The notes under the pieces are model-generated. The model made no database searches. It saw nothing but the letters and a program-made list of their open reading frames with translations, and was not told the DNA's origin. Below are positions 34,736-42,150 of a stretch of DNA of 64,000 nucleotides, piece after piece. A program made the translations under genes and the position numbers. Position 1 is the first letter of the stretch, and the number at the start of each line of letters is the position of its first letter. Source of the DNA: Cellulosimicrobium funkei (lineage in GTDB: Bacteria > Actinomycetota > Actinomycetes > Actinomycetales > Cellulomonadaceae); NCBI RefSeq assembly GCF_004519295.1, contig NZ_SOZH01000007.1, positions 265,055-329,054 on the forward strand, given 5' to 3'.

Positions 34736-35563
34736 TCAGGACGGTCGGGCGAGCAGCACGCGGCGCACCCCGTCGACGCGGCACGCCGCCGCGACGGCCG
34801 CCGTGGCGGGACCGGCGAGCACCGTCACCGCCGCCACGACCACGGCGACGCCCACGGCCGCGCCGGCCACGACGTCGTGCGGGAAGTGCACGCCCTGGGC
34901 GACGCGGGCCGCCGCGACCGCCACGGCCAGCAGGGCCGGCACGACGACCCACACCGCGAGGTCGCGCGTACGGGAGCGGGTCGCGTGCCGCGCCGGCACG
35001 GCGCCGGGGACCCGCACGGCCGGCGCGCCGGCGAGGACGACGGCGGTCGCGAGGGCGAACGCGATCGCGGTGTGGTTGCTCGGGAACGACCAGTCGCCCG
35101 CCGCGGGGCAGTGCGCGACCTCGACCAGCTCCCAGCAGCCGCGCGGCTGCCGCACGAGCGACTTCACGGCCTCGCTCGCGGCGTAGGCGGCGACGGCGCC
35201 CACGCCGGCGACGAGCGTCGTCGCGACCGCGGGCGGGCCGCCCCGACGCGAGCGCCAGGCCACGAGCGCGCACCAGGCCACGAGCACGAGCACGCCGCCC
35301 TCGGCGACGAGCTCCGTCCCGGGGAGGTCGGCCGTGCGCGCCGTGACGGCGAGGTAGAGGGACTCGCTCGGGCCGCGCAGCATCCGGGCGACGAGGACGA
35401 CGAGCGCCGCCCCGACGAGCCACGACAGCGCCACGAGCGCCTGCCCCGCCAGCCCGGACGACGGCTCGGGGGCCGTGGGTCCGGCCGGCGCGCCGTCGCT
35501 CTCGTCACGCGTCGGGGCGGCGTCGGGCAGGGTCGTGGTGCGGGACGAATCGGGCGAAGTCAT
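34736..35563 (-). CDS. PAP2 superfamily membrane phosphatase
   Basis: This 275-residue membrane phosphatase has the three PAP2 motifs: KSLVRQPRG, the PSNH block in WSFPSNHTAIAF, and ARVAQGVHFPHDVVAG with the catalytic His and Asp. It has about six helices and a 35-residue Ser/Thr/Pro-rich N-terminus. Likely substrates are lipid phosphates such as undecaprenyl or phosphatidate phosphates. The ATG at 35563 is leaderless, with TACCCT six bases upstream. Confidence 0.9.
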   Translation of the reverse strand: MTSPDSSRTTTLPDAAPTRDESDGAPAGPTAPEPSSGLAGQALVALSWLVGAALVVLVARMLRGPSESLYLAVTARTADLPGTELVAEGGVLVLVAWCALVAWRSRRGGPPAVATTLVAGVGAVAAYAASEAVKSLVRQPRGCWELVEVAHCPAAGDWSFPSNHTAIAFALATAVVLAGAPAVRVPGAVPARHATRSRTRDLAVWVVVPALLAVAVAAARVAQGVHFPHDVVAGAAVGVAVVVAAVTVLAGPATAAVAAACRVDGVRRVLLARPS

Positions 35564-35569
35564 CGGACG

Positions 35570-35575
35570 AGGGTA
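35570..35575 (-). promoter_or_regulatory. Leaderless -10 of the PAP2 gene
   Basis: TACCCT on the minus strand ends 6 bases before the ATG at 35563. Confidence 0.6.
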
Positions 35576-35697
35576 TGCCGGGTGAACCACGGGTGAACAT
35601 CCGCCCCGCGGCGGACGTCCGCCGCGGGGCGTCCCCCCAGGGCGGTACCTCGCGGGACCGCCGGTGCGACCCGCGACCGGCGACCGCGGGGGCGGCC

Positions 35698-36369
35698 CTA
35701 CCGGGTGCCCGGGCCGTCCTCGGCGGGGACGTCGTCCGCAGGGACGTAGAACGCCGTCGTGGCGGCGACGCGGGCGGCGACGTCGTCCGCGTCGAGCCCG
35801 TCGGCCGCGGCGAGCGCCGCTCCCCACGCCTCGCTGCTCGCGACGTTGAACGCGCGCAGCTCGGGGCTCGCGAGGACGGCCTCGGGGTCGAGCGTCGCCC
35901 CGCCGTCGAGGTGCAGCCCGAGGCCCAGCAGCGCGCCGTCCCACCCGACGCCGACGGCGCCCGGGCCGAACTGGTCCCACATCTCCGGCGGCACGACGGC
36001 GGTGTGCTCGAGCGTGAGCGTCGTGCCGCCGTCGGGCGCGGGCGCGAGCCGGACCTCGACGACGGACGTGTCCTCCGGCGTCGGCGGGCCCATGACCCAC
36101 GTGAGCCGCAGGAGCCGCGGGGCCTCGCACGCGCGGATCTCGCCGCCGGCGTTGCCCTCGACCTGGTAGGTGCCGCCCACCCGGAGGTCGCCCGTCACGG
36201 GCAGGAACCAGCGCGGGATGCGCTCGGGGTCGGTGACGGCGTCCCACACGTCCTCGACGTCGGCCGGGTAGGTGCGCTCGAGGGTGACGACCCGTGCCGC
36301 ACCGGCGGGCAGGTCTCCCGTCCCGACGGTGCGCCGCGCGGCCTCGAGCTCGGCGATGAAGTCCTTCAT
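35698..36369 (-). CDS. SRPBCC (AHSA1-like) domain protein
   Basis: This 223-residue protein has a START/SRPBCC lipid-binding-like fold. The segment VTLERTYPADVEDVWDAVTD followed by PERIPRWFLPVTGDLRVGG is typical of the Activator of Hsp90 ATPase homologue 1-like family. The ATG at 36369 overlaps the stop of the ArsR gene (ATGA), with GAGGA before it. ArsR-SRPBCC pairs are common in actinobacteria; the bound ligand is unknown. Confidence 0.88.
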   Translation of the reverse strand: MKDFIAELEAARRTVGTGDLPAGAARVVTLERTYPADVEDVWDAVTDPERIPRWFLPVTGDLRVGGTYQVEGNAGGEIRACEAPRLLRLTWVMGPPTPEDTSVVEVRLAPAPDGGTTLTLEHTAVVPPEMWDQFGPGAVGVGWDGALLGLGLHLDGGATLDPEAVLASPELRAFNVASSEAWGAALAAADGLDADDVAARVAATTAFYVPADDVPAEDGPGTR

Positions 36370-36758
36370 GCTGTCCTCCTGGTGGTGTCGGTGGGGCGCT
36401 CGTCGTCCTCGTCGGCGCCGGCTGCCGTCGCCCGACGGCGCTCGCGGGCACCCCGGGCGAGCTCGGTCCCGAGCGCGTCCAGCCGCTGCTCCCAGAACCG
36501 GCGCAGGCCCGCGGTCCAGTCCTCGACCTCGTCGAGGGCGGCCGGGTCGAGCGCGTAGAGGCGCCGGGTCCCGTCCGGACGCACCGACGCGAACCCGCTG
36601 GTCCGCAGCACGCGCAGGTGCTGCGACACCGCGGGCTGGCTGATGCCGAACTCCTCCCCCACGCGCGCCGCGATCTCGCCGGCGGGCTGCTCGCCGTGCG
36701 CGAGGTGCTCGAGGATCCGGCGACGCACCGGGTCGCCGAGGACGTCGAACGCTTCCAT
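36366..36758 (-). CDS. ArsR-family winged-helix regulator
   Basis: This 130-residue regulator has the ArsR core MEAFDVLGDPVRRRILEHL and recognition helix SQPAVSQHLRVLRTSGF. No metal-binding cysteine pair is visible, so it is probably not a metal sensor. The upstream region is unusually AT-rich for this genome: TTGACT at 36788-36793 on the minus strand, then TATATAA and TCTAAAAAAT, likely a strong promoter. The stop overlaps the SRPBCC start, so the regulator and its partner are one operon. Confidence 0.9.
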   Translation of the reverse strand: MEAFDVLGDPVRRRILEHLAHGEQPAGEIAARVGEEFGISQPAVSQHLRVLRTSGFASVRPDGTRRLYALDPAALDEVEDWTAGLRRFWEQRLDALGTELARGARERRRATAAGADEDDERPTDTTRRTA

Positions 36759-36796
36759 GACCCCATTTTTTAGACTGTGCTTATATAAGTCAAGGC

Positions 36797-37372
36797 CTAT
36801 GTTGCGAGCGCGCGTGCCATGACCCGCTGCGGCCCGGCGCTGCCCCCGAGGTACGCGCCGCGGTCGTGCAGCACCGCGCGGGCGTACGCGCGCCGCCCCG
36901 CCGCGTTGCGGTCGTTGACCGTGAGGACGAGCGCCCCGTACGGCGCCGTCCGCCCACGCAGCGCCGCGAGCGCCGCGACCGCGCCGGGAAGGTCCCGGAC
37001 GACGCGCGACCCGACGCCGCCGCCCTGCGCCGCGACGTCGACGAGGAAGCCGCGGAACAGCACGACGTCGTCCGGGGCGACGCCGTCGAGCAGCGCCGCG
37101 ACCTCGGCCGGGGCGCCGCCGGGGTGCAGCACGCCGAGCGCGACGGGGTCGCCGCCCGGTGGCCGGGCGACCAGCAGGTGCCGTCCCGGGTCGGCGTGGG
37201 CCGCGGCGACGACGTCGGCCGCGGGCGGCACGAACTCCTCCTGCCCGGGCCCCAGCCGGAGCCGGAGCGCGGCGGCGAGCAGCCGGCCCCGCTCGTCCGG
37301 GGGCACCGCGTCGAGCAGCACGAGCTCGACCGGGCCACCCGGAGCCTGCGGCGCGGGCGACGGAGCCGTCAC
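36797..37372 (-). CDS. GNAT-type acetyltransferase
   Basis: This 191-residue protein shows a GNAT fold: FLVDVAAQGGGVGSRVVRD fits motif A with the acetyl-CoA pyrophosphate loop (Q-x3-GxG), and VLTVNDRNAAGRRAYARA fits motif B. The acceptor is unknown. The GTG at 37372 overlaps the stop of the LysR-like gene (GTGA), so it is translated with that protein. Confidence 0.75.
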   Translation of the reverse strand: MTAPSPAPQAPGGPVELVLLDAVPPDERGRLLAAALRLRLGPGQEEFVPPAADVVAAAHADPGRHLLVARPPGGDPVALGVLHPGGAPAEVAALLDGVAPDDVVLFRGFLVDVAAQGGGVGSRVVRDLPGAVAALAALRGRTAPYGALVLTVNDRNAAGRRAYARAVLHDRGAYLGGSAGPQRVMARALAT

Positions 37373-38277
37373 CGCCGCTTCCCGCCCCGACCGCGGGCGC
37401 CCCGGCCCTTCGGCGTTCCGCGGCCCTGCGCGCCGCCCCCGCCGCGCCCGCCGCCCGCTCCCGCACGACCGGTGCCCGCTCCGCCGCGACCCGTGCCCGC
37501 TCCCCCGCGGCCCGCGCCACCGCGCGCGTCGCGGTCGCGGCGCTCGCGGGCGGGCGCGGCCTCCTCCGCGGGCGCCGTCGCGCGACGCCCGCGCGAGCTG
37601 TTGGCCGTGCGGCCCCGGACGATCCCGACCATCTCCTCGACGAGGTCGTCGTCGCGGTCCGCGACCCACGCGAGCGCGACGGGGGCCGACGGCGCCCCCT
37701 CCAGGCGGCGGTAGGTGACGTCCTTGCGGTGGTGCAGGCGCGCGAGCGACTGCGGCACGACCGCCACCCCGACGTTCGCGGCGACCAGCACGACCGCGTC
37801 GCCGGTCGTCGCGGGCCGCTCGTCGGCCGGCCGCCCCGGCGGCTGCGGCGCGTCGTCCGCGGCCCCGGCCTCGCCCGCCCACGGCACGACGTCGTCGAGC
37901 GGCCGCAGCAGCACGTCGTCGGCGAGGTCGTCGAGCGCGACCGGTTCCTCGGGCTCCAGGGCGGCGAGCAGGTGGTCGCGCGACACGAGCACGACGGGCG
38001 CCTCCTCGTAGAGGCGGATCGCGCTCAGCACGTCGCGGTCGACGGGCAGGCGCAGGATCGCGGCGTCGGCCTCGTCGTCGCGCAGCGCCCGCTCCGCGTC
38101 GCAGGGCTCGACGGCGACGAGCTCGAGCGGCACGTCGGGGAGGCGCTCGCGCCACGTGCGCACCCACTTGGCCGGGGTCGCGCCGGGGACGTACGCGAGC
38201 CGGAACCGGCGGCCGGCCCCGTCGTCCCCGCCGCCGTCGGTCGTTGCCTCGGGAGCCGTGCCCGCGTCGTCGTCCAC
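37369..38277 (-). CDS. LysR-type effector domain without HTH, with Arg/Gly-rich tail
   Basis: This 302-residue protein matches the substrate-binding part of LysR regulators (about 24-230: FRLAYVPGATPAKW, LELVAVEPCDAERALRDDEADAAIL, VVLVAANVGVAVVPQSLA), but there is no winged-helix DNA-binding domain. The last 70 residues are an RGG-like tail rich in Arg, Gly and Ala, which could bind nucleic acid. The GTG at 38277 is leaderless (TAGGCT six bases upstream). It is divergent from the DUF5997 gene and coupled to the GNAT gene. What it binds is unknown. Confidence 0.8.
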   Translation of the reverse strand: MDDDAGTAPEATTDGGGDDGAGRRFRLAYVPGATPAKWVRTWRERLPDVPLELVAVEPCDAERALRDDEADAAILRLPVDRDVLSAIRLYEEAPVVLVSRDHLLAALEPEEPVALDDLADDVLLRPLDDVVPWAGEAGAADDAPQPPGRPADERPATTGDAVVLVAANVGVAVVPQSLARLHHRKDVTYRRLEGAPSAPVALAWVADRDDDLVEEMVGIVRGRTANSSRGRRATAPAEEAAPARERRDRDARGGAGRGGAGTGRGGAGTGRAGAGGGRGGGGAQGRGTPKGRGARGRGGKRR

Positions 38278-38283
38278 CCGGAC

Positions 38284-38289
38284 AGCCTA
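38284..38289 (-). promoter_or_regulatory. Leaderless -10 of the LysR-like gene
   Basis: TAGGCT on the minus strand ends 6 bases before the GTG at 38277. Confidence 0.6.
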
Positions 38290-38408
38290 GGCGCGCGGTC
38301 CCGCGCGCTCCCGCCCGAGGTGCACCGGGGCCGCCCCGGGTCCGTCGCCGGCCCGCCGGACGCCCGCCGCTCGCCCCGCCGCGGGCCGCCGGCACCCGAC
38401 CGGCCGAC

Positions 38409-38414
38409 TACCCT
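38409..38414 (+). promoter_or_regulatory. Leaderless -10 of the DUF5997 gene
   Basis: TACCCT ends 7 bases before the ATG at 38422. Confidence 0.55.
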
Positions 38415-38421
38415 GGAGCCC

Positions 38422-38802
38422 ATGACCCCCAAGCAGTCCGCGCAGACCATGAAGCCCGCCACCGCGGCGAAGAAGCTCGGGGTGTACCTGCCCGCCACGC
38501 CGCAGGAGTTCCAGGAGGGCACCATCACCCGGGCCCAGCTCGAGGAGATGGAGAAGAACCCGCCCCAGTGGCTCGCGGACCTGCGCCGCAACGGCCCGCA
38601 CCCGCGGCCCGTCGTCGCGGGCCGGCTCGGCGTCTCGATCTCCGGCCTCACGCGCGGCGGCCTCACCGAGCCGCTGACCACCGACGAGATCGACGCGCTG
38701 CGCCAGGACCCGCCGGAGTGGCTGACGGCCGAGCGCGAGGTGCAGAAGAAGGTCCGCGCCGAGGAGGAGCGGCTCGCCGCCGCGCGCGCGAAGAAGGGCT
38801 GA
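38422..38802 (+). CDS. DUF5997 family protein
   Basis: This 126-residue soluble protein begins MTPKQSAQTMKPATAAKKLG and ends in a Lys/Arg/Glu-rich helix. The family has no known function. The middle resembles a small helix-turn-helix-like fold (PVVAGRLGVSISGLTRGGL), so DNA binding is possible, but that is inference. It is divergent from the LysR-like gene with 144 bases between starts, a pairing that suggests joint function. Confidence 0.8.
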   Translation: MTPKQSAQTMKPATAAKKLGVYLPATPQEFQEGTITRAQLEEMEKNPPQWLADLRRNGPHPRPVVAGRLGVSISGLTRGGLTEPLTTDEIDALRQDPPEWLTAEREVQKKVRAEEERLAAARAKKG

Positions 38803-38845
38803 GCCGCGCCCTGCGGGCCGCGTCTGCCGGGCGGCCCGACCGGCC

Positions 38846-39156
38846 TCAGTCCGTGCGCGTCGCGGGGTCCGTCGCGGGGTCCGTCGTGGTGGCCGCGCGG
38901 TCGGTGTGGCCGAGCGACAGGTCGGGCGCGACGGCGTCGCGCACCCGGCGCTTGAGGTCCGGGATCTCGGGGAACCCGCCGTCGACGCGGCGGTCCCACA
39001 GCAGCACCGGCCCGTCCCCGGCGTCGAGCGTGACGCGGAAGACGCCGTCCGTGCCGGGCACGAGGGCCACCTCGCCCAGCCGCGTGCGGAACGTCTGCAG
39101 GAGCTCCTGCGCGACCCACGCCGCGCGCAGCAGCCAGCGGCACTGCCAGCAGTGGT
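38846..39156 (-). pseudogene. SelT/SelW-like (Rdx family) gene, 5' end cut off by insertion
   Basis: Read on the minus strand, the frame codes HCWQCRWLLRAAWVAQELLQ and then GEVALVPGTDGVFRVTLD and DGGFPEIPDLKRRVRD, the thioredoxin-like SelT/W/H fold with its CxxC redox motif. Upstream of the CxxC the frame runs into the insertion holding the integrase and has no start codon; the first possible start is an internal GTG at 39070 that would lose the CxxC. The normal start and first strand are missing, so it is a broken gene. No Sec codon is involved. Confidence 0.8.
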
Positions 39157-39157
39157 G

Positions 39158-39163
39158 TAGTGT
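39158..39163 (+). promoter_or_regulatory. Leaderless -10 of the integrase, inside attL
   Basis: TAGTGT ends exactly 6 bases before the ATG at 39170 and starts just 2 bases right of the proposed core dinucleotide. The -10 belongs to the element, while anything further upstream belongs to the host. Confidence 0.55.
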
Positions 39164-39169
39164 CTGACT

Positions 39170-40570
39170 ATGCTCTCGGAGGTGGTCGCCTACGCCCGGG
39201 TCTCCGACGACAAGGAACGCGAGCAGATAGGCGTAGCAAACCAGATCGCAGAGTTGCAGTCATGGTGCGCCGCGCGCGATTTCGTCATCGTGGAGGAGTT
39301 CCTAGACCCCTCCGTGTCGGCTACGTCCGGCAAGGTGCGCCCGGGGTTCGAGGCTCTACTAGCCCGCGCCCCCCGACTCCCCGTGGTCGTGTGGAACCTC
39401 GACCGCCTCGCACGCGTGAGCCGCGATATGGAGCGCGTGCTAGGTGCTGAGTTGGTCGTCTACTCCAAGAACACTGGGCATCTGGACCTCTCGACCATCG
39501 GTGGTCGGATGGCAGCCCGGATCGTCACCGCCACGGCTACCGCTGAGGTGGAGATCAAGAGCGAGCGCGCCCGCATGGCCAACGCAGCACGAGCGGCTAA
39601 GGGGCTCCCCTACTGGCGACGCCGCCCGGTGGGACACAACATGGACGGCACCCTTCACGCGGAGGAGGCGTCGCTCATCAAACGCGCTGTGGAGGACGTA
39701 CTTGAAGGTGCCTCGCTAGGCAGCATCGCTCGTGCGTGGAACGCGTCTGGGGTCAAGCCGCCTCAAGCGGGTAAGGAATGGAGCAACCTGCGAGTCCGTG
39801 AGTTGCTGATCCAACCTCGCATCGCGGGAGTGCTCGTCTATAAGGGTGAGCGGATGCCGAAGAGCAAAGTTGCTCCCATCGTCACGGAAGCCGAATGGCG
39901 GGCCGTACAGGGCATCTTGTCCGACCCCTCGCGCAACAACGCGGGAGGCGGTCCGGCCGCAACCCTGCTCACCGGTATTGCCCTGTGCGGGCTTTGCGGC
40001 AACGGCAACACCATGCACGGCACGTCTGCCTACCTCGGGCGCGGAGACAAGCGCGAGTTGGTGAAGACCTACCGCTGTCACAGCGCGTCCCACAACCGCC
40101 ACATCCGCGAATACGTGGACGGCTACGTTGTAGATCAGACCCTCTTGTTCCTCACGTCTCAGGACGCTCCGCAGGTGCTGGAGGACACGCAAGCCGCCAA
40201 GGAAGCCGCTGCAAAGGCAGCAGACCTCCGGGAGCGTCTGGCGGAGTATGAAGCGCTCTCAGGGCAACTGAGGGCAGCGGAGTACCTGAGGATCACTGCA
40301 CCCATGCGCACGGAGCTGGAAGCCGCAGAGGAAGCCATGCGCAAGAGCAACCGGGCAGCGGTGTTCGCTGGGCTGGTAGAGCCGGGTATGGGCAAGTGGA
40401 ACGCACTCCTCGGGCTCGCAGAGGCACACGAGAAGTGGCAAGCACTCTCCATGGACCGCAAGCGCGCGATCATTGACGCTACGTGGAAGGTCACCCTCCT
40501 ACCGCGTACTCCGCAAGATCGCTGGGACGCGGACACGGTCAAGGCTAAGACTGTCCTAGAGCGTCGCTAG
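39170..40570 (+). CDS. Large serine recombinase (phage-type integrase)
   Basis: This 466-residue site-specific recombinase catalyses attP x attB integration. The catalytic domain has nucleophile Ser12 in AYARVSDDKE, NLDRLARVSRD with the active-site arginines, and TATAEVEIKSERAR at the start of the long helix. A recombinase domain (about 150-255), a zinc ribbon with Cys273, Cys276 and Cys303, and a coiled coil (about 335-400) follow, as in phiC31/Bxb1-type enzymes, though it is at the short end of that class. Codon use is richer in A and T than in all neighbours, which marks transfer. No excision factor is adjacent. Confidence 0.93.
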   Translation: MLSEVVAYARVSDDKEREQIGVANQIAELQSWCAARDFVIVEEFLDPSVSATSGKVRPGFEALLARAPRLPVVVWNLDRLARVSRDMERVLGAELVVYSKNTGHLDLSTIGGRMAARIVTATATAEVEIKSERARMANAARAAKGLPYWRRRPVGHNMDGTLHAEEASLIKRAVEDVLEGASLGSIARAWNASGVKPPQAGKEWSNLRVRELLIQPRIAGVLVYKGERMPKSKVAPIVTEAEWRAVQGILSDPSRNNAGGGPAATLLTGIALCGLCGNGNTMHGTSAYLGRGDKRELVKTYRCHSASHNRHIREYVDGYVVDQTLLFLTSQDAPQVLEDTQAAKEAAAKAADLRERLAEYEALSGQLRAAEYLRITAPMRTELEAAEEAMRKSNRAAVFAGLVEPGMGKWNALLGLAEAHEKWQALSMDRKRAIIDATWKVTLLPRTPQDRWDADTVKAKTVLERR

Positions 40571-40667
40571 ACCCCACATACAGCAGAGAAACCCGGACCT
40601 CACACTCAGGTACCCGTGCGGGCGGCGGCCCGGCGCGCGGGTGGCCGTCCACCGCCGTCGGACCGGC

Positions 40668-42062
40668 TCAGACGCCCCGCTCGGCCGGGAGCCGGCCGCT
40701 CGTCACGGCGGCCTCGAGCGCGGCGTAGTCCCCCTCGACGACGTCCGCGTACGCGCGCGACCACCGCGCGAGGGACTCGTCGAACACGTCGGAGCGGCCG
40801 AGGTAGCCGTGCGCCACGCGCGCGCCCGGCGACTGGCTGTGCGCGCGGGCGAGCACGCGCCCGCACAGCTCCCCGTACCGCACGAACTGCGAGGCCGAGA
40901 GCCGGCCGAGCTCGACGGACCCCTTCATGTCGCGGAACTGGCGCCAGTAGAAGTCGACGCGCGGGCGGCCCGTGCGGTCGGGCGCCTCGACGGTCGTCCA
41001 CCCCAGGAACGGGTCGGACTGCGCCTGCAGGATGCGCTGGGCGGCGACCACCCGGCGGCCCTGCGCGGGCAGGGCCCCGGCGGGCACGAGCCCGGACGGC
41101 AGCGCGTCGACCATCCCGCCGTACGTCGCGAGGACCGACGACGTCGCCTCCTTCACCTGCAGCACGAGCGGCTCCCCCGCGGGCCCCTCGAGGAGCACGA
41201 TGTAGCAGCGCGTCCCGACGCTCCCGACGCCCACGACGCGCAGCACGAAGTCCACGACACTGAACTGGCTCAGCAGGAGCCGGGCGTCGGCGCGCAGCGG
41301 CTCGCGGTACGTCTCGAACAGCGTCGTGAGCTCGTCGACGCTCGCGGTGTCCACGTGCTGGGTGACGGGCGGCTGGTCGACGATCCGCGTGCGGCCGTCG
41401 GCGGTCCGGCTCGTGATCTTCCGCACCACCTGCTCCGACGTGCGCCGCCGCGCCTTGCGCACGGTCCGCTCGAGCTCCTCGCGCCCGCCGTCGAGCAGCA
41501 GGGGCTCGATGACCGCGGTGTCGACGAGGAAGGCGTAGCGCTCCAAGGCGTCGCGCGCGAACGCCTCGGCGAGCGTCTCGCGGTACCCGCGCACCGCGCC
41601 GCGCGCGGCGTCCGCGCAGTCGTGCTCGGCCAGGCCCTTGTCCCGCCCGCCCACGTACATGCTCGCCGCGAGGCGCTTGACGTCCCACTCCCACGGGGCG
41701 TCCGACGCCTCGTCGAAGTCGTTGAGGTCGAACAGGACCCGCCGCTCGGGCGACGCGAAGAGCCCGAAGTTGGAGACGTGCGCGTCCCCGCACGCGACGA
41801 CCTGGACGCCGGTCCGGGGGCCGTCGCGCAGGTCGTGGGCCATCGTCGCGGCGGTGCCGCGGTAGAACGCGAAGGGCGACTCGAGCATCCGGCCGATCCG
41901 CAGCGGGACCAGGTCCTGGAGCCGGTCGCGGTTCTGCTCCTCGACGATCGCCACCGGGTCGCGCTCCGGCAGCAGCAGCGCGCCCTGCGTGCGGCGCGGC
42001 ACCCGGTCGCGCAGCGCGCGCCCGACGGCACGGGACTCGACCAGGGTTCGCGGGACGTCCAC
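40668..42062 (-). CDS. DUF2252 family protein
   Basis: This 464-residue soluble protein belongs to DUF2252, distantly kinase-like (aminoglycoside phosphotransferase fold): CGDAHVSNFGLF and LFDLNDFDEA match the catalytic HxDxxxxN and DFD-type segments of that fold, and LVLQVKEA could be the ATP-binding lysine strand. No substrate is known. The GTG at 42062 follows GAGGAGG. It ends 57 bases from the right border of the integrase insertion. Confidence 0.85.
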   Translation of the reverse strand: MDVPRTLVESRAVGRALRDRVPRRTQGALLLPERDPVAIVEEQNRDRLQDLVPLRIGRMLESPFAFYRGTAATMAHDLRDGPRTGVQVVACGDAHVSNFGLFASPERRVLFDLNDFDEASDAPWEWDVKRLAASMYVGGRDKGLAEHDCADAARGAVRGYRETLAEAFARDALERYAFLVDTAVIEPLLLDGGREELERTVRKARRRTSEQVVRKITSRTADGRTRIVDQPPVTQHVDTASVDELTTLFETYREPLRADARLLLSQFSVVDFVLRVVGVGSVGTRCYIVLLEGPAGEPLVLQVKEATSSVLATYGGMVDALPSGLVPAGALPAQGRRVVAAQRILQAQSDPFLGWTTVEAPDRTGRPRVDFYWRQFRDMKGSVELGRLSASQFVRYGELCGRVLARAHSQSPGARVAHGYLGRSDVFDESLARWSRAYADVVEGDYAALEAAVTSGRLPAERGV

Positions 42063-42150
42063 GGGTGCCTCCTCGCTCTCCGCAGTCGCACAGTAGCGCT
42101 CCGCCGGGCGCGCGGCGCGGCGACCACCGGGCGTCGGGGAGACTGGGGCG

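Larger units (their letters stand above)
39155..40611 (+). mobile_element. Integrase-only insertion with putative attL and attR
   Basis: A lower-GC island of about 1.46 kb contains just one gene, a large serine integrase. Left boundary candidate: GT at 39155-39156; right boundary candidate: GT at 40610-40611. Joining the two inner ends gives ACACT-CAGGTGT-AGTGT, a dyad centred on GT as expected for attP of a serine integrase. The left outside is the SelT/W-like gene; the right outside is high-GC sequence before the DUF2252 stop. No phage structural, replication or cargo gene is present. Confidence 0.65.

Noticed and set aside
38846..39156. Possible selenoprotein (SelT/SelW family)
   Set aside because: The motif is CWQC with two cysteine codons; no in-frame TGA or SECIS-like structure is needed.
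39155..40611. Remnant of an IS607-type or resolvase transposon
   Set aside because: The protein has the zinc ribbon and coiled coil of large serine integrases, no TnpB-like gene, and no terminal inverted repeats.
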